In this document: positions 8,821 to 17,433 of the stretch, piece by piece
How the letters are laid out: each line of letters opens with the position of its first letter
Position numbering within the stretch: position 1 is the first letter of the stretch
Origin: Pseudomonas sp. RIT409
GTDB taxonomy: Bacteria > Pseudomonadota > Gammaproteobacteria > Pseudomonadales > Pseudomonadaceae
DNA length: 64,000 nt
Assembly (NCBI RefSeq): GCF_003052515.2
Contig: NZ_QARE02000009.1
Location: 169,948 to 233,947 of the forward strand
Direction: 5' to 3'
Notes under the pieces: generated by a model
What the model was told of the DNA's origin: nothing
What the model saw: only the letters and a program-made list of their open reading frames with translations
Database searches by the model: none
Made by a program: the position numbers and the translations under genes

Positions 8821-10133
8821 GCGCGCCGCTGTATTCCTGGGGGCGGTTTCCGCGCACACCCCAGCGTGGCCACGGTTGCGTATGGCTCGACGAGCTGCCC
8901 GGCCACCTGGACAAGGTGATCGAGGCGCACCGCAGCAGCCTGCCGTACGGCAACGGCCGCAGCTACGGCGACAGTTGCCTGGCGACCAGCAATCAAGTGC
9001 TGCACATGCGCTCGCTGGATCGCCTGATCGACGCCGACTGGGACGATGGCGTGCTGACGGTCGAGGCCGGTGTCACGCTGGCCGAGGTGCTGACAGTGAG
9101 CATCCCCCGGGGCTGGTTCCTGCCGGTCACGCCCGGCACCCAGTTCGCCACCGTCGGCGGCGCCATCGCCAATGACGTCCACGGCAAAAACCACCATGTG
9201 CGCGGCACGTTCGGGCGCCATGTGCGCAGCTTCGGCCTGCTGCGCCCCGGCCAACCCGGCATCACCTGCTCGCCCGACGCGAATGCCTCGCTGTTCTCGG
9301 CGAGCATTGGGGGGCTCGGTCTGACCGGGATCATCCATTGGGCACAGCTACAACTGATGCCGATCCGCGCCAGCCAGATCGACACCACGACCGTACGCTT
9401 CGCCAACCTGGCGGAGTTCTTCGCGTTGTCTGATGAACTGGATGAGCAGCACGAGTACAGCGTGGCGTGGGTCGATTGCCTGGCCAAGGGCGCCGATACC
9501 GGCCGTGGGGTGTTCATCGTGGGCGATCACGCGCCCTACGGATCGCTCGATGTGGGGCGCCGGACGAAGCTGAGCGTACCGCTCACGCCCCCAGTGTCGT
9601 TGATCAACAGCGTCTCATTGGGCGTGTTCAACACCCTGTATTGGCGCCTGCATCCGAGTCAACGCAGGCTGGGGCGCAGCGATTATGAGCCGTTTTTCTA
9701 CCCGCTCGACCGCGTGCTGCACTGGAACCGCATTTACGGTCGTCGAGGCTTTCAGCAATACCAGTGCGTGATCCCGACCGCCAACGCCGAGGCGGCAATG
9801 GCTGAGTTGCTGCGGGCCATCGCCCATGCCGGCCAGGGTTCGTTTCTGGCGGTGCTCAAGCGCTGTGGCGATGTTCGCTCGCCGGGCCTGTTGTCGTTTC
9901 CGATGCCTGGCACCTCTCTGGCGCTGGACTTTCCGCACAGCGAGCAGTTGGAGAACGTTTTATTTCCCCGACTGGACGCCATCGTTCGCGCTGCGGGCGG
10001 CCGCTTGTACCCGGCCAAGGATGCCCACATGAGCGGCGCCGACTTTCGCCAGGCCTACCCCGCCTGGGAGCGACTGGAAGCGCTGCGCGATCCTTCCCTG
10101 ATGTCCCGTTTCTGGAGCCGCGTGCTGTCATGA
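8817..10133 (+). CDS. DprE1-like FAD-binding decaprenylphosphoryl-ribose 2'-oxidase
   Basis: A 438-residue FAD-dependent oxidase of the VAO/GlcD fold. The FAD-binding half carries the PYGNGRSYGDSC motif (about 43-54) and TPGTQFATVGGAIANDVHGK (about 105-124), typical of DprE1. In mycobacteria DprE1 oxidises polyprenyl-phosphoryl-ribose to the 2'-keto intermediate. The catalytic lysine (Lys418 in M. tuberculosis) corresponds to K401 in GGRLYPAKD. The cysteine targeted by benzothiazinones (Cys387) corresponds to A369 in SLALDFP. It overlaps its upstream neighbour by 4 nt and its downstream partner by 4 nt, implying translational coupling. Confidence 0.82.
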   Translation: MSAPLYSWGRFPRTPQRGHGCVWLDELPGHLDKVIEAHRSSLPYGNGRSYGDSCLATSNQVLHMRSLDRLIDADWDDGVLTVEAGVTLAEVLTVSIPRGWFLPVTPGTQFATVGGAIANDVHGKNHHVRGTFGRHVRSFGLLRPGQPGITCSPDANASLFSASIGGLGLTGIIHWAQLQLMPIRASQIDTTTVRFANLAEFFALSDELDEQHEYSVAWVDCLAKGADTGRGVFIVGDHAPYGSLDVGRRTKLSVPLTPPVSLINSVSLGVFNTLYWRLHPSQRRLGRSDYEPFFYPLDRVLHWNRIYGRRGFQQYQCVIPTANAEAAMAELLRAIAHAGQGSFLAVLKRCGDVRSPGLLSFPMPGTSLALDFPHSEQLENVLFPRLDAIVRAAGGRLYPAKDAHMSGADFRQAYPAWERLEALRDPSLMSRFWSRVLS

Positions 10134-10885
10134 CCCTTCCCACCGCAAAGAAAATCCTCATCATCGGTGCGACCTCGGCCATTGCCACGGCCTGTGCCCG
10201 TCTCTGGGCGAGCCAGGGCAGCGATTTCTTTCTCGTTGCGCGCAACGTCGACAAACTTCAACAGACCGCCGCCGACCTCAAGGCGCGCGGAGCGAAAAAC
10301 GTAACGCTGCACGAAATGGACGCCACCGACATCGACGCCCATCCATTGATGCTCAGCCGTGGACTGACGGCCCTGGGCCAGATCGACATCGCTCTGATTG
10401 CCCATGGCACCCTGCCTGACCAGAAAGCCTGCGAACGAGACGTACAGCTGGCCATGCGCGAATTCGCCAACAACGGTACCTCTGTCATCGCCCTACTGAC
10501 GATCCTCGCACAACAGTTCGAAACTCAACGTTGCGGCAGCCTGGCGATCATTTCGTCAGTGGCGGCGGACCGAGGACGCCCTTCGAATTACCTCTACGGC
10601 AGCGCGAAGGCGGCCGTCTCCACCTATTGCGAAGGCCTGCAAGCGCGTCTGTTCAAGGTGGGCGTTCACGTCACCACCATCAAGCCAGGGTTTGTCGACA
10701 CGCCCATGACCCAGGGCCTGTCGCTGCCAGCCGCGCTGCTGGCGCAACCGGCCCAGGTGGCTCAGCGCATCGTCAACGGCATCGCGCAGAAGGCACCGAC
10801 GTTATACGCACCCGGCTTCTGGGCACTGATCATGCTGATCATCCGCTCGATACCGCAACCGGTGTTCAAGAGGCTGAACCTGTGA
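10130..10885 (+). CDS. DprE2-like short-chain reductase
   Basis: A 251-residue SDR. The nucleotide-binding turn GATSAIA is at 13-19, the catalytic serine in IISSVAADRG and the YxxxK pair at Y156/K160. GATSAIA instead of the usual GxxxGxG is characteristic of the DprE2 branch. DprE2 reduces the keto intermediate made by DprE1 to polyprenylphosphoryl-arabinose. A hydrophobic, basic C-terminal tail (ALIMLIIRSIPQPVFKR) suggests membrane association. The order UbiA-DprE1-DprE2 strengthens the assignment. The stop TGA overlaps the GTG start of the next gene. Confidence 0.8.
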   Translation: MTLPTAKKILIIGATSAIATACARLWASQGSDFFLVARNVDKLQQTAADLKARGAKNVTLHEMDATDIDAHPLMLSRGLTALGQIDIALIAHGTLPDQKACERDVQLAMREFANNGTSVIALLTILAQQFETQRCGSLAIISSVAADRGRPSNYLYGSAKAAVSTYCEGLQARLFKVGVHVTTIKPGFVDTPMTQGLSLPAALLAQPAQVAQRIVNGIAQKAPTLYAPGFWALIMLIIRSIPQPVFKRLNL

Positions 10886-11871
10886 ATGCCGCGTCGACCG
10901 ATGCCGTGCGGCTGTCCGGCTGGCGTTACCGCGCGGTGATGCTCTCGGTGGTGGGCTCGGCGCTGGGCTATCTCGGTTTTTCGCTCTGGGGCGGATGGCA
11001 GGCGGTCGGCGCAGCGGTGGCTGAGGTCGGGCTGGTGGGTATCGTCATCGCGCTGCTCATGTCGTCAGTCAACTACGGCCTGCGGTTTTTACGCTGGCAG
11101 GCGTACCTGAACGTATTGGGCCATCCGATACCGTGGCGCCCGAGCCTGAGGATCTATCTGGCGGGTTTTGCGCTGACGACCACCCCTGGGAAGGCCGGTG
11201 AGGCCCTGCGCGGCGTACTGCTCAAACGTTGGGGCGTGCCTTATCCGCAAAGCTTCGCGGCGTTCTTCAGCGAACGGCTGTCGGACCTGTTCGCCGTGGT
11301 CCTGCTGACGTTGTTCGGCCTGACGCTGTACCCCGAAGCAATGCCAGTGATCGTAGTGGGCTTGGGTCTGGTACTCACCGGGCTGCTGGTCTTGTCGCAG
11401 CGCCGCCTGATGCAACGGCTGATGAACGCCGTGCCCGGTGAGGGTGGCAAATTGATCGGACTGCTGCGTCACCTGCTGCAAGTGCTGATTCATGCCCAAC
11501 ACTGCCATCGGCTGCGCCTGATGCTGGGGCTGACGCTGCTCAGCGTGGTGGCCTGGAGTGCCGAGGCGCTGGCCTTCGATTGGATTCTCGGCTGGATGGG
11601 CGCCGACATCCCGCTGCCGTTCGCGGTCTTCGTTTACGCCCTGGCGATGCTCGCGGGCGCGATCAGCTTCATGCCCGGCGGGCTCGGCGGCGCGGAGGCC
11701 GTGATGGTCGGGCTGCTGGTGTGGAAAGGCATGAACAGCGCCGACGCTGTCGCCGCCACGGTGCTGATTCGCCTGGCCACGCTGTGGTTCGCGGTGGCCA
11801 TCGGCGCCTTGATGCTGCTGCGGCTCAAGGGTGAAAACGCGCCCGAGCCGCACCCCATTCAACAACCTTGA
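10882..11871 (+). CDS. Lysylphosphatidylglycerol-synthase-TM / UPF0104-type membrane protein, candidate lipid-sugar translocase
   Basis: A 329-residue polytopic protein with about eight hydrophobic segments. It resembles the membrane half of MprF (LPG_synthase_TM), including TTTPGKAGEALRGVLLKRWG and the C-terminal FMPGGLGGAEAVMVG. The GTG at 10882 is taken as the start because it overlaps the preceding TGA; starts further upstream would run through dprE2. Proteins of this family are often encoded with polyprenyl-linked sugar pathways. Flipping or transferring the lipid-linked arabinose is an inference, not something the sequence proves. Confidence 0.65.
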   Translation: MNAASTDAVRLSGWRYRAVMLSVVGSALGYLGFSLWGGWQAVGAAVAEVGLVGIVIALLMSSVNYGLRFLRWQAYLNVLGHPIPWRPSLRIYLAGFALTTTPGKAGEALRGVLLKRWGVPYPQSFAAFFSERLSDLFAVVLLTLFGLTLYPEAMPVIVVGLGLVLTGLLVLSQRRLMQRLMNAVPGEGGKLIGLLRHLLQVLIHAQHCHRLRLMLGLTLLSVVAWSAEALAFDWILGWMGADIPLPFAVFVYALAMLAGAISFMPGGLGGAEAVMVGLLVWKGMNSADAVAATVLIRLATLWFAVAIGALMLLRLKGENAPEPHPIQQP

Positions 11872-11904
11872 CCTACGGACAAAACACGGACTGGAGTGCA
11901 TTTC

Positions 11905-13332
11905 ATGGTGGCAGCTGTTGGTAATCGCCCCTCGACATCAATTCCCCTGCTGCTGGTGATAGGGGCCATCATTGCAAGCTTTCTTGCATCCAGCGGACCC
12001 GTCCAGTGGATGGACAATGGCATGTTTCTCGCGGACGCCGCGCAGGGTCAGTATTTCAGCCAAACCCTCACGCCGCTGGACCATCCGCTGTACCTGTTCG
12101 TCACCACCGCCTTGTTCGACGGCTTCGGTCCGCACGTGTTGAGCTTCATGAATTCACTGCTGCTGATCCCCTTGGCCTGGGCGATCTTCCGCCTGGCCCG
12201 TGGTGTGGGCGCCACCACGACCCAGGCACTGCTGGCGATTGCCGCGGCGGTGCTGAGCCATTGCGTGTTCTGGGTGTCGACCAAGGCGGAAGTCTACCTG
12301 CTGCACACGCTGCTGGTGACCCTGGCCTATATGGTGCAGTTCAATGACAAGCCCCGCCTCGGGGCGACCCCTGCGCTGTTGCTGATCGGGCTGCTGACCG
12401 GGCTGGCGGCGGCCATTCACCAACTGACCTTCATCGTGCTGTTCCCGCTTTACGTGCAACTGCTGTGGCAGCACAAAACGCGCACTTTGCTGACGCTGCC
12501 CGGCTTCGTTCTGGGGTTCGCGGTCGCGTTCCCCAGCATCCGCAACGAGCTGCAGACGGGCATGAGCCTGATCGACATCGGCCACCGCTACCTGATCGGC
12601 ATTCCTGACAAAACCAGCGAGCAGAGCTGGCAAGGCGCGTTGTTCCGTTTCGACGACATGTGGCACGAAAAGAATTCCGTAGGGCTGCTGCTGTTATCGC
12701 TGATCGGCCCGCAATTGGCCGGCCTGGTGCTGTTCCCTAAAACACCGGCATTGAGGGTGCTGTGGTGCGCGGCCATGATGAATTTCATCTTCGCGGTGTC
12801 CTACAACGTCACTGACCGCTTCACCTTCTTTCTCCCAGGCGCGGTCTTACTGAGCATCCTGGGCGTCATCCAGCTGTACGCCCTGCTGCCACGCAAGGTG
12901 GCGGGGCTGGTCATGGCCTCTCCGCTTGCCGCTCCGGTCGCGATCCTGGCGGTGTACGCGGTTTATGCCAGCGGCGCGATCCAATTGCCCGTTCACAAGG
13001 AGACGTTGCCATTTCGCGACGACATTCACTACTTCATGACGCCCTATCTGAATGACCGCTCTGCCGAACAGTTCGTCCGCAGTTATGAAGCGTCCACCCC
13101 CGAGGGCTCGCTCATCATCGGCGACTGGACCCCCAACGGCGCCCTGCGCTCGGCCCAGGCCAGTGGCCTGCTCAAGGGCAGAACCTTCGAGCTGTGCGAA
13201 GAAGTGCAAGACATCGACCACTACCTCAACGGGCCTGGCGCCTACCTGGCACGCACGAGTTATTGCGACGTGATCGGCCAACGCTTTGCGCTGGAGACAT
13301 TGCCGGTGGGGTACGAGTTGAGGGTCAAATAG
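11905..13332 (+). CDS. Polytopic GT-C-like glycosyltransferase
   Basis: A 475-residue membrane protein. About ten hydrophobic helices are followed by a soluble periplasmic-looking C-terminal region (about 350-475). The first loop carries an acidic motif ([14 protein letters not shown]) and then LDHPLYLF, the pattern expected of lipid-sugar dependent GT-C enzymes (DUF2723/PMT-like). ATG 11905 is preferred over GTG 11896 because GGAG lies 8 nt upstream. As last gene of the DPA-like operon it is the best candidate to use the polyprenyl-arabinose donor. The acceptor is not encoded here. Confidence 0.6.
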   Translation: MVAAVGNRPSTSIPLLLVIGAIIASFLASSGPVQWMDNGMFLADAAQGQYFSQTLTPLDHPLYLFVTTALFDGFGPHVLSFMNSLLLIPLAWAIFRLARGVGATTTQALLAIAAAVLSHCVFWVSTKAEVYLLHTLLVTLAYMVQFNDKPRLGATPALLLIGLLTGLAAAIHQLTFIVLFPLYVQLLWQHKTRTLLTLPGFVLGFAVAFPSIRNELQTGMSLIDIGHRYLIGIPDKTSEQSWQGALFRFDDMWHEKNSVGLLLLSLIGPQLAGLVLFPKTPALRVLWCAAMMNFIFAVSYNVTDRFTFFLPGAVLLSILGVIQLYALLPRKVAGLVMASPLAAPVAILAVYAVYASGAIQLPVHKETLPFRDDIHYFMTPYLNDRSAEQFVRSYEASTPEGSLIIGDWTPNGALRSAQASGLLKGRTFELCEEVQDIDHYLNGPGAYLARTSYCDVIGQRFALETLPVGYELRVK

Positions 13333-13368
13333 GCCAGTGCGCCTGGCCTCAGCGCCTGGCGGGCGCGT

Positions 13369-13578
13369 TCAAGCCTTTTCCAGCGCGCCTTCCTTATGCA
13401 TCGCCAAGTGCCCGGTCTTGTCGCTCTTGACCTCATATTGGGGGTCATCCTTTGAGGCTTTGCGCTGACGCCCCATGAATTCCACGTCGTGGGTGACGAC
13501 GCGGGTCACCACGCCTTTCACATGCCCGGCCTCCGAGTTCCAGCGGACGTGGTCGCCTTTTTTGAATTTATGCGTCAT
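13369..13578 (-). CDS. DUF2945 / HVA1 Tudor-like small protein
   Basis: A 69-residue basic protein with the DUF2945 pattern: KKGDHVRWNSEAGHVKG, then GVVTRVV and DDPQYEVKSDKTGHLAMHK. The fold is predicted to be a small Tudor-like barrel; its function is unknown. It lies 15 bp after the GH15 stop and is probably the last gene of the SDR-GH15 operon. Confidence 0.75.
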   Translation of the reverse strand: MTHKFKKGDHVRWNSEAGHVKGVVTRVVTHDVEFMGRQRKASKDDPQYEVKSDKTGHLAMHKEGALEKA

Positions 13579-13593
13579 GGGTTTCTCCTGGGT

Positions 13594-15441
13594 TCATGGT
13601 TGCCAGAGGGTCTGGGTGCCTTCGAGTTTGCGGTCTAGAAAGCTCGCCGCGCTGATCAATGCCAAGTGACTGAGGGCTTGAGGGGTGTTGCCCAAATGGT
13701 GGCCGCGGCTGTCGAATTCTTCGGCGTACAGGCCCAGTGGATTGGCATAGCGCAGCAACTGTTCGAATTCCAGATGGGCCTGTTCGACGCGTCCGGCGCG
13801 GGCCAGGCATTCGACGTACCAGAACGAGCAGGCAACGAACGCGCCCTCTTCTCCTTCCAGGCCATCACCGTAGCTGTCGTCGTTGCGATAGCGGTAAACC
13901 ATGCCGTCGCGCACCAATGTGCGCTCGATCGCATCCAGCGTGGCCAACCATTTGGGGTCGCTGGCGCCGACGAAGCGCACCAGCGGCATCAACAGCATCG
14001 ACGCGTCGAGGTTTTTGCTGCCTTTGTACTGGACGAAGTGGCCAAGGTCCTTGTCCCAGAAGTTCTCCCAGATGTCGTCGTGGATCGCTTGACGGGCCTT
14101 GTCCCAGCGGTCGAACGGCGCAGGCAGGGAGCGTTTGAGGGACAGGCGCAGGGCGCGGTCCAGCGCGACCCAGCACATCAGCCGCGAATGCAGGAAGTGC
14201 TGATCTTCGCCACGCATTTCCCAAATGCCGACATCCTTGCTCTGCCATTTTTCGCACAGGTCATCGACCAGCCGGGTGGCGTTTTTCCAGCCCTCATGGG
14301 AGATCGCCTCGCCGTATTTGTTGGCCAGGTAGACGGCGTCCATCAGTTCGCCGTAGATGTCCAACTGCGTTTGCTTGTAAGCCTCGTTGCCGATGCGCAC
14401 AGGGGTGGCGCCGCCGTAACCGGCGAGGTGATCGAGGGTTTCCTCGGGCAACTCTTCCCGGCCATCCAGCGAATAGAGAATGCCCAGTTTGCGCGATTCC
14501 TCACAGCAATCCCCCATACGCCCGCGCACCCACTGCATGAAGGCGTTGGCCTCTTCGGTATAGCCCAGACGCATGAAGGCGTAGACGGTGAAGGAGGCGT
14601 CGCGTATCCAGGTGTAGCGGTAATCCCAATTGCGCTCGCCGCCCTGTTCCTCCGGCAAGCCAAACGTCGCAGCGGCAACGATACCGCCGTGTTTGCGCGA
14701 GGTCAGCAGCTTGAGCGCCAGTGCCGAGCGGTTGACCGTCTCTCGCCAGCGCCCGCGGTAGTTGGCATGACGGCTCCAGCGCTGCCAGAAGTGCACCGTA
14801 TTCTTCAGGTCGCCATCGCACTGGCTGGCTTTCACGTTGACGTCATCCGCCCCGCCAAGCATGAACTCGACGATATCGCCCTGCTTCATTCTGAATTCGG
14901 CAACGGCGGCATTCCCGTCGAGCTTCAAGGGTATGGTCGCCGACAAGCGCAAGGCCGGTTGGCCTTTTGCTTCGAAACGCACGTCTTCGCCGTCCAAGGT
15001 CGCCTTCGTCTCGGCGCGGCTGTAATCGTGACGAACGCGGCACAGCATTCGCCCCCGCGCAGCGCCGTGGCGGACATGAATGCGCCGGACTAGGCGGGGC
15101 AGTTCGTCCACATCCGAGGCGATCGGCATCAGGTCGGTGACCTCCACCACGGCATCTTCGCCGATCCAGCGGGTCATCAACACATTGGTTTCGGGCAGGT
15201 AGAGCTGTTGGCGCCGGGCATCCGGGAGAACGGGCGACAGTTGGAAAATGCCTGCCTCCGGGGTGTCGAGCAGCGCGCTGAAAATCGTCGGGCTGTCGAA
15301 GTCTGGCCAACAGCAGAAATCGATACTGCCGGTGTCGGCGATCAGTGCCGCACTGCGCATGTCGCCAATGATGCCGTGATGCTCGATGGCGTTCTGTGCT
15401 TCGTCACGCGGATCGGCTTCAGTGTGCGGGCGCTCAGCCAT
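13594..15441 (-). CDS. Glycoside hydrolase family 15 (glucoamylase/trehalase-like)
   Basis: A cytoplasmic 615-residue protein with no signal peptide. The N-terminal beta-sandwich (about 20-210, starting IEHHGIIGDMRSAALI) precedes an (alpha/alpha)6 barrel. Both catalytic carboxylates are recognisable: the general acid region DVGIWEMRGEDQHFLHSR and the general base region GLYAEEFDSRGHHLGNTP. The NWDYRYTWIRDASFTVYA segment is the family fingerprint. Bacterial members hydrolyse alpha-glucosides, including trehalose; the exact substrate is not decidable here. Its start overlaps the end of the SDR gene by 8 nt, implying translational coupling. Confidence 0.88.
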   Translation of the reverse strand: MAERPHTEADPRDEAQNAIEHHGIIGDMRSAALIADTGSIDFCCWPDFDSPTIFSALLDTPEAGIFQLSPVLPDARRQQLYLPETNVLMTRWIGEDAVVEVTDLMPIASDVDELPRLVRRIHVRHGAARGRMLCRVRHDYSRAETKATLDGEDVRFEAKGQPALRLSATIPLKLDGNAAVAEFRMKQGDIVEFMLGGADDVNVKASQCDGDLKNTVHFWQRWSRHANYRGRWRETVNRSALALKLLTSRKHGGIVAAATFGLPEEQGGERNWDYRYTWIRDASFTVYAFMRLGYTEEANAFMQWVRGRMGDCCEESRKLGILYSLDGREELPEETLDHLAGYGGATPVRIGNEAYKQTQLDIYGELMDAVYLANKYGEAISHEGWKNATRLVDDLCEKWQSKDVGIWEMRGEDQHFLHSRLMCWVALDRALRLSLKRSLPAPFDRWDKARQAIHDDIWENFWDKDLGHFVQYKGSKNLDASMLLMPLVRFVGASDPKWLATLDAIERTLVRDGMVYRYRNDDSYGDGLEGEEGAFVACSFWYVECLARAGRVEQAHLEFEQLLRYANPLGLYAEEFDSRGHHLGNTPQALSHLALISAASFLDRKLEGTQTLWQP

Positions 15442-16234
15442 TGTTGCGGAACTCCGGGTAAAGGCTCATGCCACCGTCGATGAACAACGTCGCGCCGTGT
15501 ACATAGTCCGAGGCGTCTGAGGCCAACCAGACGACGGCGTTGGCGACGTCTTCGGCCTCCCCCACGCGACCATAGGGGATCAGTTTCAACAGTTTCTTTT
15601 CTGCGTCGCCTGTGGTCGCCTCGGTGTTGATGGCCGTACGAATGGCGCCAGGGGCGATGCTGTTGACGCGAATCCGCTGCTCACCCACTTCCTGAGCGAT
15701 GCTGCGCATCAGCAAGTCGACACCGCCTTTGGAGGCCGCGTAGTTGACATGGCCGGCCCAGGGAATCACCTGGTGAACCGAGCTCATGTGAATGATCTTG
15801 CCCAACGCCCGGGAAATGTCGGATCGGATGGTCTGTTTTGCGAACTGACGCAACGCGGCTCGGGCGCAGAGAAACTGGCCCGTGAGGTTGACGTTGATGA
15901 CGGTGTTCCAGTCTTCGAGGGTCAATTCGGCGATCGCGGCGTCTTTCTGCAGACCGGAATTGGCCACCAGAATGTCGAGCCGCCCGAAAGCGTCGAGGGT
16001 CGCGGCGAAGAGTCTTTCGACTTCGTTCTCTTTGGAGACATCAGCACCGACGGCGATGGCTTGACCACCCGCAGCGCGGATCTCGTCCACCAGTTTTTCG
16101 GCGGGCTCTGGTTGGGAGTGGTAATTGACCACTACCGCCGCGCCGGACGCTGCCAGGCCTCTGGCGGCGCCAGCACCGAGACCGGAACTGGCACCCGTGA
16201 CCAGAGCGACCTGGCCTTTCAAGGAAATCAGCAT
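15434..16234 (-). CDS. SDR oxidoreductase, glucose/sugar 1-dehydrogenase-like
   Basis: A 266-residue classical SDR: NAD(P)-binding TGASSGLGAGAA (about 14-25), NSG near 92, catalytic Ser in HMSSVHQ and YAASKGG as the YxxxK motif. The C-terminus GATLFIDGGMSLYPEFRNNG is typical of bacterial glucose dehydrogenases. ATG at 16234 is chosen over the in-frame TTG at 16264. First gene of the SDR-GH15-DUF2945 unit, so it could oxidise the glucose released by the hydrolase (inference). It is divergent from a LysR gene across 212 bp. Confidence 0.8.
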   Translation of the reverse strand: MLISLKGQVALVTGASSGLGAGAARGLAASGAAVVVNYHSQPEPAEKLVDEIRAAGGQAIAVGADVSKENEVERLFAATLDAFGRLDILVANSGLQKDAAIAELTLEDWNTVINVNLTGQFLCARAALRQFAKQTIRSDISRALGKIIHMSSVHQVIPWAGHVNYAASKGGVDLLMRSIAQEVGEQRIRVNSIAPGAIRTAINTEATTGDAEKKLLKLIPYGRVGEAEDVANAVVWLASDASDYVHGATLFIDGGMSLYPEFRNNG

Positions 16235-16446
16235 GGAATGTCGAGCCTCAGGTAAGCGTTTCAATGCTGACTGATCGGGTGCGGAGGAAGTTCAGTTGGA
16301 CCGCACGCCGTTCAGCGAGCCCCGCGCGACCTTGTGCTGGATAGCGGTTGCGCTGGACGTCGGGCAAACCCGGTCCATACACTGTCGCGCATCATTTCTC
16401 AGGCGTTGAGAGCAGGGGTACGAATGTTGGGTAACGGGGGCCAGGC

Positions 16447-17379
16447 ATGAACCGCAATGAGCTGCGTAAGGCGGATATCAACCTGATGGTGGTGTTCGAG
16501 ACCTTGATGCAAGAGCGCAATGTGACCCGTGCCGCCGAAAAGCTTTTTCTGGGTCAGCCCACCATCAGTGCCGCGCTGAACCGGCTGCGGGCGTTGTTCA
16601 ACGATCCGCTGTTCATTCGCGTCGGGCACCGCATGGAGCCCACGGCGCGGGCCAACGAGATCATTCATCACCTCTCCCCTGCACTGGATGCGATGTCGGT
16701 GGCGCTGAGCCTGACTCGCGAGTTCGACCCCGCCAGCAGTGACATGACCTTCCGTATCGGCCTGTCGGACGATGTCGAGTACAGCCTCCTGCCTCCACTG
16801 CTGCGTGCGATCCGCGAGGAAGCGCCGGGGGTGATTCTGGTGATCAAGCAAGTCAACTACTGGAATGTTTCGGAATTGCTCATGTCCGGCGAGATCACCG
16901 TCGGCGTTTGCCTGACCCGTGAACTGCCCGCCAACGCCAAGCGCAAGCTGCTGCGCAGCGTTCAGCCCATGGTGGTGCGTTCCGATGAGTCACCCGAGCC
17001 TTTGACCCTGGACGAATACTGCGCGCGGCCCCACGTCGTGGTGTCCCATGTCGCGAATATCTCGAGCTTTGCCGATGAGTGGCTGGCCGCGATCGGGCGC
17101 AAGCGTCAGGCGGTGTTGTCGGTTCCGCAATACAGCACCCTGCCCGCCCTCATGGCCGGTACCGATCTGCTGTGCAACCTGCCGGATCACTTGACGCTGG
17201 CAATGGGCAAGACGGGCTTGCTGCGCGGAGAACCCTTGCCGTTCATCACGCCGAACCTGGAGCTGTCGATGGTCTGGCTGAGCGTGATGGATACCGATCC
17301 GGCAGAGCGCTGGCTGCGCAAACGCCTGGAGCAGTTCATGGGGGACCACAGCACGCTCCCGCCCTTGCCCAAGGGATGA
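16447..17379 (+). CDS. LysR-family regulator (NodD/NahR-like branch)
   Basis: A 310-residue LTTR. The N-terminal winged helix spans about 9-66 (INLMVVFETLMQERNVTRAA, then QPTISAALNRLR). The effector domain covers about 95-300. The opening DINLMVVFETLM is characteristic of the NodD/NahR/LinR branch, which often respond to aromatic or unusual ligands. A purine-rich GGGGG lies about 8 nt before the ATG. Divergent placement makes the SDR-GH15 operon its likely target; no unambiguous T-N11-A box was picked out. Confidence 0.82.
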   Translation: MNRNELRKADINLMVVFETLMQERNVTRAAEKLFLGQPTISAALNRLRALFNDPLFIRVGHRMEPTARANEIIHHLSPALDAMSVALSLTREFDPASSDMTFRIGLSDDVEYSLLPPLLRAIREEAPGVILVIKQVNYWNVSELLMSGEITVGVCLTRELPANAKRKLLRSVQPMVVRSDESPEPLTLDEYCARPHVVVSHVANISSFADEWLAAIGRKRQAVLSVPQYSTLPALMAGTDLLCNLPDHLTLAMGKTGLLRGEPLPFITPNLELSMVWLSVMDTDPAERWLRKRLEQFMGDHSTLPPLPKG

Positions 17380-17390
17380 GCGACGCGCCT

Positions 17391-17422
17391 TGACCGACCG
17401 CCCCTCGCCTGGCGATCGGTCA
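17391..17422. terminator. Hairpin between convergent lysR and pstB
   Basis: TGACCGA (17391-17397) pairs with TCGGTCA (17416-17422) around an 18-nt loop with further internal pairing (CGCC/GGCG). It sits between two convergent stops. There is no T-run, so termination efficiency is uncertain. Confidence 0.35.
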
Positions 17423-17433
17423 TGTGACGGACC

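Noticed and set aside
10531..10881. A longer N-terminus for the UPF0104-like membrane protein
   Set aside because: The extra 117 codons run out of frame through the dprE2-like gene and look random; the GTG overlapping the dprE2 stop is the natural start.
13666..15093. A 475-codon plus-strand open frame
   Set aside because: Antisense shadow of the GH15 gene.
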